Part shown: one piece after another, positions 33,281 through 38,317 of the stretch
Numbering within the stretch: the stretch's first letter is position 1
Layout of the letters: the number at the start of each line of letters is the position of its first letter
Translations under genes and position numbers: made by a program
DNA from: Longimicrobiales bacterium
Lineage (GTDB): Bacteria > Gemmatimonadota > Gemmatimonadetes > Longimicrobiales > Gaopeijiaceae
Direction: 5' to 3'
Assembly: GCA_028279425.1 (NCBI GenBank)
Contig: JANQNV010000146.1
Coordinates: 1 to 38,317 of the forward strand
Length of the DNA: 38,317 nucleotides
Notes under the pieces: generated by a model
What the model was told of the DNA's origin: nothing
Database searches by the model: none
Seen by the model: only the letters and a program-made list of their open reading frames with translations

Positions 33281-33340
33281 CCCCTTGCATTGCGAGGGAA
33301 GTCGGACTACGCTCGATCTACCCCTCGGTATGCGAGGGGA
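33281..33340 (+). promoter_or_regulatory. Duplicated imperfect palindrome over a candidate promoter
   Basis: Two 20-bp copies, 33281-33300 and 33321-33340, share 15 of 20 bases and start exactly 40 bp apart; each is a CCCCT...GAGGG-type imperfect palindrome. A possible -35 (TTGCAT, 33285-33290) and -10 (TACGCT, 33308-33313) with a 17-bp spacer are framed by them. The layout fits repression by the PadR protein encoded next. Confidence 0.5.
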
Positions 33341-33362
33341 GCCCCCTCGACCGCAGGATTCC

Positions 33363-33731
33363 ATGACGGACTCGCTGAATCTCCTGAAGGGCACGGTCGA
33401 CGTGCTGATCCTGCGAGCACTCGAGACGGGCCCGCGACACGGGTACGGGGTCGCGGAGTGGATCGAGCAGGTGACCGACGGCACGCTCCTGCTCGAGGAG
33501 GGCACCCTCTACCCTGCGCTGCATCGGCTGCAACGCAAGCGACTGGTGGAGGGCGAGTGGGGGGTCTCCGACAACAACCGGCGCGCGAAGTACTACCGGC
33601 TCACCGATGCGGGTCGGAAGCGCCTCGCGCGCGACACGGCCGACTGGGCGCGGTATGCCCGGGCGGTGGGGCGAGCGCTGGGCGTGGAGGCGCACGACGG
33701 CGGACCCTCGAAGGTGGAGGGTGGCGTGTGA
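33363..33731 (+). CDS. PadR family transcriptional repressor
   Basis: A 122-residue winged-helix regulator. It begins LLKGTVDVLILRALETGPRHGYG, the classical PadR helix 1-2, with LLLEEGTLYPALHRLQRKRLVEGEW as recognition region, KYYRLTDAGRKRLARD as wing, and a short C-terminal dimerisation helix. Length is normal for the short PadR class that precedes ABC permeases. Its TGA overlaps the start of the permease gene (GTGTGA), so both are made together. It probably represses its own operon, using the duplicated palindrome upstream; the inducer is unknown. Confidence 0.94.
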   Translation: MTDSLNLLKGTVDVLILRALETGPRHGYGVAEWIEQVTDGTLLLEEGTLYPALHRLQRKRLVEGEWGVSDNNRRAKYYRLTDAGRKRLARDTADWARYARAVGRALGVEAHDGGPSKVEGGV

Positions 33732-36394
33732 GTACGCGGCGACCGCTGGGCGGGCCGTTGGGGCCCGACGAGGACGAGGAGGTCGATTCCGAGATCCAGT
33801 TCCATCTCGACCGCAAGGTCGAGGCGCTGATGGCGCGCGGGCTCAACCGGGACGAGGCGGAACGGGAGGCGTTTCGGCGCTTCGGTAGTGTGGAGGATGT
33901 GAGGATGGGGATGAAGCGAGAAGCACGCCTGGATCGCCGGGCGAACCGTGTACGCGATGTGGTCGACGCCCGGAGGCAGGACCTGCGCTTCGCCTTCCGC
34001 CAGTGGCGGCGCAACCCTGGCGCCGCGCTGATCATCATCCTGACACTCGCTCTGGGGATCGGGGCCAACACGGCGATCTTCTCCGTGGTCGATCACGTGT
34101 TGCTCCGCCCACTGCCGTTTCCCGAACCCGAGCAGCTCGCGGTGGTCTGGTCGGATGTGACCGAGCGGGGTGGGCCCGCCGACGAGTGGCTGTCGTACGC
34201 CAACTTCGTCGACGTGCGGGACATGACGCCCGGCATCGAGTACGGCGCCCTCTGGGCTGGCTTCCAGCCCACGCTCACGGGCAGGGGCGAGGCCCGAGCG
34301 GTGCTCGGCGCAATGGTGACCCTGGCGATGCTGTCGCACGTGTTGGGCGTCGAGCCCGTCCTCGGGCGCGGGTTCGCGCCGGAGGAAGACACACCCGGAG
34401 GGCCCAACGTGGTGGTCGTGTCCGACGGCTTCTGGCGGCGGGTGCTCGCCGCTCGGCCGGAAGCGCTCGGTGAGACGCTCGAGCTGAACGACGTCGCCTA
34501 CGAGGTCGTCGGGGTGATGCCCCCGGGCTTCCGGCCCCCCTTCGTGCCCGACGCGGAGCTGTGGATGCTGCCCCAGCTGGACCCGGCGGAACAGGCCCAG
34601 CGGAGGGGCGGCTTCAGCTGGCGATCGGTGGTCCGGCTCGCGTCGGGCGTCGAGTTGCCACAGGTGCGTTCCGAGGTCGACGAGGTCGCCCGGCGCCTCG
34701 AGGCGACCTATCCCGAGGCCAACACGGCCATGGGCTTCAACGTCGTCGGTCTGCGCGACGACCTCGTCGCGGAATCCCGCGCGGGTCTCTGGGTGGTGAT
34801 GGGGTCGGTGGTTCTGCTGCTGGTCGTCGCCTGTGTGAACGTCGCCAACCTCCTTCTCGCCCGGGCGACGGCGCGCATGGGCGAGCTGTCGGTTCGCTCC
34901 GCCCTCGGTGCCGATCGCGGTCGGATCGTCGCGCAGCTGATCGTCGAGAGCGTCGGCTTGGCCCTCGTCGGTGGGCTGGCCGGTGTGGGGCTGGGCGCGG
35001 CGGGTACGCGCTTGCTCGTCAGGCTCGCCCCGGACGGCGTCCCGCGCATCGACACGGTGGCGGTCGATTTGAGGATCCTGTTGCTCACCTTCGTCGTGGC
35101 CGTCGGTGCCGGAATCCTCTTCGGACTCGTTCCCGCCCTCCAGGCGTCCGGTCGAAGTCTTCAGGCGACGATCCGGGAGGAGGGCCGTTCCGGTCGGGAA
35201 GGGCGCGGTGGGCTGCGGCTGAGGAACGGTCTCGTCGCGGCGCAGGTGTCGCTCGCCCTCGTCGTGTTGGTCACGGCGGGCCTCCTCACGCGCAGCTTCT
35301 CCAACCTGCGGGCCGTCGACATGGGTTTCGAGGCCGCCGATGCCCTCACCTTCTTCGTGAATCTCCCGACGAGCCGGTACCCCGACGCCGAAGCCATACG
35401 GCCCGCCCTCGCCGAGCTCGAGACGCGGCTCGGCGCCCTCCCCGGCGTCGCTGCGGTCGGGACGACCAACTCCCTCCCGCTCGCCGGGTTCGACGGCGAC
35501 GCGAGCTTTCACATCGCCGGGCGGACCCCGCCCGGTCCGGGCGAAAGCCAGGCTGCATGGCTTCGCCGAGTGACCCCCTCGTACAGAGAGGCGCTGGGGC
35601 TTCGCCTGGTGGCCGGGCGCTTCATCGAACGCCGAGACGAGGTCGATGGAGCCATGGTGGCCCTGATCAACGAGACGCTCGCCGACCGACACTTTCCGAA
35701 CGAAAACCCGCTGGGGCAGCGCATCGACTTCGGAGAGCCGGGCGGAACCACGTGGGAGATCGTCGGGGTGGTGGCCGATGTGCGTCACTTCTCGGTGCGA
35801 GACGATCGTCGCGAAGTGGCCTATCTGGCGTTCGAGCAAGTCCCGACCCGCTCGGCGTTCGTCGTCGTGCGGACGGCCCCGGGTCGCGATCCCTTCGGGC
35901 TCCTCCCCGAGGTGCGCCGTGTGTTGAACGACATCGACCCCGCCCTTCCGGCCCAGCGGATCGCGCCGCTCGAGACTGCCGTGGCCGACGCGCTCGGCCC
36001 CGATCGATTCCTGGCGACCCTGTTGTCGTCGTTCGGAATCGTGACGTTGGTGTTGGCGGTCGTGGGGTTGTATGGCGTGATCGCCGTCTCGGTCTCGGCC
36101 CGTCGTCGAGAGCTGGGCGTACGCATGGCCCTGGGGGCTCCCGGTGCACGGATCGGTCGCCTGGTGGTCGCGAGGGCGCTGATCCTCACGGGCCTTGGCA
36201 TCGGGTGCGGGGTGTTGATGGCCGTGGCCAGTCTGCCTCTGCTCCGCTCGCTCCTGTTCGGTGTCGAGGCGTCGGACCCCTTCACCTTCGCTGCCGCGGG
36301 GTCGCTGCTCCTGGTCGTCGCCACCGGCGCCGCCGCGATACCGGCCTGGCGGGCCTCACGCCTGGATCCCGTGCGGGCGCTCCGAAGCGAATAG
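33728..36394 (+). CDS. ADOP-type ABC transporter permease
   Basis: An 888-residue inner-membrane protein of the MacB/FtsX-like 'acidobacterial duplicated orphan permease' type. It has an N-terminal soluble prefix (DEDEEVDSEIQFHLDRKVEA, then EREAFRRFGSVEDVR), a first membrane helix (LIIILTLALGIGANTAIFSVV), MacB-type periplasmic domains and two FtsX cores; the last three-helix set includes RRRELGVRMALGA and ends PAWRASRLDPVRALRSE. No ATPase domain or adjacent ATPase gene is present. It may extrude an antibiotic or metabolite, or act as a mechanotransmitter. The start is GTG, overlapping the PadR stop. Confidence 0.93.
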   Translation: MSTRRPLGGPLGPDEDEEVDSEIQFHLDRKVEALMARGLNRDEAEREAFRRFGSVEDVRMGMKREARLDRRANRVRDVVDARRQDLRFAFRQWRRNPGAALIIILTLALGIGANTAIFSVVDHVLLRPLPFPEPEQLAVVWSDVTERGGPADEWLSYANFVDVRDMTPGIEYGALWAGFQPTLTGRGEARAVLGAMVTLAMLSHVLGVEPVLGRGFAPEEDTPGGPNVVVVSDGFWRRVLAARPEALGETLELNDVAYEVVGVMPPGFRPPFVPDAELWMLPQLDPAEQAQRRGGFSWRSVVRLASGVELPQVRSEVDEVARRLEATYPEANTAMGFNVVGLRDDLVAESRAGLWVVMGSVVLLLVVACVNVANLLLARATARMGELSVRSALGADRGRIVAQLIVESVGLALVGGLAGVGLGAAGTRLLVRLAPDGVPRIDTVAVDLRILLLTFVVAVGAGILFGLVPALQASGRSLQATIREEGRSGREGRGGLRLRNGLVAAQVSLALVVLVTAGLLTRSFSNLRAVDMGFEAADALTFFVNLPTSRYPDAEAIRPALAELETRLGALPGVAAVGTTNSLPLAGFDGDASFHIAGRTPPGPGESQAAWLRRVTPSYREALGLRLVAGRFIERRDEVDGAMVALINETLADRHFPNENPLGQRIDFGEPGGTTWEIVGVVADVRHFSVRDDRREVAYLAFEQVPTRSAFVVVRTAPGRDPFGLLPEVRRVLNDIDPALPAQRIAPLETAVADALGPDRFLATLLSSFGIVTLVLAVVGLYGVIAVSVSARRRELGVRMALGAPGARIGRLVVARALILTGLGIGCGVLMAVASLPLLRSLLFGVEASDPFTFAAAGSLLLVVATGAAAIPAWRASRLDPVRALRSE

Positions 36395-36420
36395 CGAAGG
36401 GCTGGGCCTCTCCGTTCGGG

Positions 36421-36450
36421 TTGACCGTCGGGGCTGGTTGGTCGCAATCT
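36421..36450 (+). promoter_or_regulatory. Weak promoter candidate
   Basis: TTGACC (36421-36426) with CAATCT (36445-36450) 18 bp later lies 40-70 bp before the start of the VPS10-like gene. The -10 part is poor. Confidence 0.3.
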
Positions 36451-36490
36451 CCGGTCCCGTAGGACGACCACCCTGAACGAGTTCGACTTC

Positions 36491-38317
36491 ATGCGCATCC
36501 TGACTCGCTGCGCGCGTCTCGCCGGCGCCGCCCTGGCCCTCACGTTGCTCCCCGCGGCGCCCATCGAGGCGCAGGACGGCGGCGCCGCGAATCGACCGAC
36601 GGATCCCGAGGTCTGGAATGCGTTGAGCTACCGGATGGTCGGCCCGACGCGCGGGGGGCGCGTGACCGCTGTCGCTGGGCACCCCGCGCATGTCGAGACC
36701 TTCTACATGGGGGCGACCGGCGGCGGCGTGTGGAAGACCGAAGACTGGGGGCGGACGTGGTTGCCGATCGCCGACGACGTTCTGACCACCGGGTCGATCG
36801 GCGCCATCCGCGTGGCTCCGTCGAACCCCGATGTCGTCTATGTGGGGACGGGATCCGACGGAATCCGATCGAATGTGATCAAGGGCCGCGGCATGTTCCG
36901 CTCCGACGACGCGGGTGAGAGCTGGCGGTTCATCGGCCTCGCGGAAACGGGCCAGATCGGGGCGGTCGAGATCCACCCGGCCGACCCGGATGTCGCGTGG
37001 GCCGCGGCGCTCGGGAATCCGTTCGGTAAGAACCCCGAGCGTGGAGTCTACAAGACGACCGATGGAGGCCGTAGCTGGCGCCAGGTGCTCGCCACGTCCG
37101 ACTCCGTCGGCGCCATCGACATCGAAATCCATCCCACCGATCCGAACGTCCTCTACGCCTCGATGTGGCGGGGTGAGCGCAAGCCGTGGACGATCATCTC
37201 GGGCATGGCCGAAGATGCACGCGAAGACGGGATCTGGCGTTCCGAAGACGGAGGCGAGAGCTGGGACTACGTGGAGTTGGGACTCCCGTCGGGCCTCATC
37301 GGGAAGATCGATTTCGGGGTGTCGCCCGCAGATCCCGACCGGGTGTACGCGCTCGTCGAAACCAAGGAGCCGGACGAGGGGCTCTATCGATCCGACGACG
37401 CGGGGCTGACGTGGCGGATGGTCAGCAACCATCAGCCGATCATGGACCGGCCGTTCTACTACACCAACGTCGACGTCGACCCGACGGACGCCGACGTCGT
37501 CTACGCCAGCGCCACGCAGTTCTGGAAGTCGACCGACGGCGGAGCCTCGTGGGAGCGCCGCAGCACGCCACACGGCGACAACCACGACCTCTGGATCAAC
37601 CCGGACAACCCGATGATCCAGGTGCAGGCCAACGATGGGGGAGCCAACGTCACGCGCGACGGCGGCGAGAGCTGGTCGACCCAGTTGAACCAGCCCACGG
37701 CCGAACTCTACTCGGTCGACGTCGACGATCGGTTCCCGCGCTGGCTCTACTCGGGCCAGCAGGACAACAGCACGATTCGTGTGCCCTCCGACGCGCCCGC
37801 GGAGTCGTCGCTCGCCGGGCCGGAGGGCTTCTGGGAGGCGGTCGGCGGTTGCGAGACCGGACCGTCGGTACCCAAGCCCGGTGACGCGCAGATCGTGTAC
37901 TCCAACTGCAAGGGGCGCTTTGGTCGCTACAGCGAGCGCACCGGTCAGGAGAAGCAGTACTACGTCGGCGCGGCCAACATGTACGGCACGAACCCGGCCA
38001 CCCTCGACTACCGCTTCCAGAGGGTCGTGCCGATCGAGGTGTCTCCGCACGATCCGGGGGTCGTGTACCACGGCTCGCAGTTCGTGCACAAGACGACCGA
38101 CGAGGGGGCGACGTGGGAGCAGATCTCGCCCGATCTCACGGCCTTCCGTGAGGAGCGGCAGATGGTCTCCGGCGGCCCGATTACGCGCGACGCGACGGGT
38201 GAAGAGCACTACTCGGTGCTGTACGCCGTCGAGGAGTCGCCCCTCGAGGCGGGGGTGAGCTGGGCGGGGGCCAACGATGGTCCGGTGCACGTCGCCCGCA
38301 TCGCGGGTGACGTGCAC
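36491..38317 (+). CDS. Secreted sortilin/VPS10-like propeller protein, 3' end missing
   Basis: The first 609 codons are present and remain open to the window edge. A signal peptide (residues 1-28, cleaved near IEAQDG) precedes propeller blades with Asp-box/BNR motifs of the SxDxGxTW kind: TEDWGRTW, SDDAGESW, TTDGGRSW, SEDGGESW, SDDAGLTW and STDGGASW, plus TRDGGESW and TTDEGATW. Related proteins are annotated as VPS10-domain or sialidase-like glycosyl hydrolases and are common in Gemmatimonadota. Catalytic glycosidase residues are not evident in this part; a C-terminal domain may follow. The gene is 96 bp after the permease and may be part of its operon. Confidence 0.88.
   Translation, partial: MRILTRCARLAGAALALTLLPAAPIEAQDGGAANRPTDPEVWNALSYRMVGPTRGGRVTAVAGHPAHVETFYMGATGGGVWKTEDWGRTWLPIADDVLTTGSIGAIRVAPSNPDVVYVGTGSDGIRSNVIKGRGMFRSDDAGESWRFIGLAETGQIGAVEIHPADPDVAWAAALGNPFGKNPERGVYKTTDGGRSWRQVLATSDSVGAIDIEIHPTDPNVLYASMWRGERKPWTIISGMAEDAREDGIWRSEDGGESWDYVELGLPSGLIGKIDFGVSPADPDRVYALVETKEPDEGLYRSDDAGLTWRMVSNHQPIMDRPFYYTNVDVDPTDADVVYASATQFWKSTDGGASWERRSTPHGDNHDLWINPDNPMIQVQANDGGANVTRDGGESWSTQLNQPTAELYSVDVDDRFPRWLYSGQQDNSTIRVPSDAPAESSLAGPEGFWEAVGGCETGPSVPKPGDAQIVYSNCKGRFGRYSERTGQEKQYYVGAANMYGTNPATLDYRFQRVVPIEVSPHDPGVVYHGSQFVHKTTDEGATWEQISPDLTAFREERQMVSGGPITRDATGEEHYSVLYAVEESPLEAGVSWAGANDGPVHVARIAGDVH

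Noticed and set aside
36356-38317. 653-codon minus-strand open frame at the right edge
   Set aside because: The plus strand encodes clear Asp-box propeller repeats with a signal peptide; the minus frame has only shadow-like composition.

Overview
The window is a GC-rich bacterial chromosome segment with dense, mostly ungapped coding on both strands, frequent GTG/TTG starts and many 1-4 nt stop/start overlaps. A PadR regulator fused by overlap to an ABC permease of the 'ADOP' type, a secreted sortilin/VPS10-like propeller protein, FG-GAP and choice-of-anchor B secreted proteins, and a heme c / copper-monooxygenase / TPR protein together suggest Gemmatimonadota (or a similar soil/marine Gram-negative lineage such as Acidobacteriota). 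This assignment is inference from gene content; no rRNA, tRNA, IS element, phage gene or CRISPR array was seen.

Layout. 1-2665 (minus): a DUF819 membrane protein followed by two glycosyltransferases (GT4, then a GT1-type gene cut by the window edge). 2754-6482 (plus): a CsoR/DUF156-family regulator lacking the usual metal ligands, overlapping hutH, then a repeat-containing spacer and hutU; hutF lies further on at 12137-13567 with an Ala-Gly repeat in its N-terminal domain. Together HutH, HutU and HutF cover histidine to urocanate to imidazolonepropionate and the later deimination of formiminoglutamate; hutI and a deformylase are not in the window. 6502-12097: mixed small genes (two SRPBCC proteins, an unknown membrane protein, a Cys-Cys small protein, DinB-like protein, a secreted TPR-like protein, tesB) and a 26-bp minisatellite. 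13655-18675 (minus): penicillin-acylase-family lipoprotein, saccharopine-dehydrogenase-like protein, two secreted unknowns.

18815-27861 (plus): DUF2007 protein, a choice-of-anchor B protein, then a tightly packed four-gene unit: a YncE-like propeller with a Met/His-rich loop, an FG-GAP lipoprotein with ten DxDGDGDxD-type motifs, an RsmC-like methyltransferase, and a lipoprotein combining one heme c site, a peptidylglycine-monooxygenase-like dicopper core and TPRs. This unit is the best candidate for an undescribed exported copper/heme system. It converges, with a 38-nt overlap, on a LuxR-type response regulator whose sensor kinase lies directly upstream on the minus strand; the kinase ribosome-binding site sits inside a long hairpin.

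30340-38317: secreted unknowns, a DUF427 protein, a ROK sugar kinase, the PadR/ADOP permease pair with a duplicated imperfect palindrome over its promoter, and the first 609 codons of a VPS10-like secreted propeller protein. Long open frames opposite real genes are GC-driven shadows and were left out.
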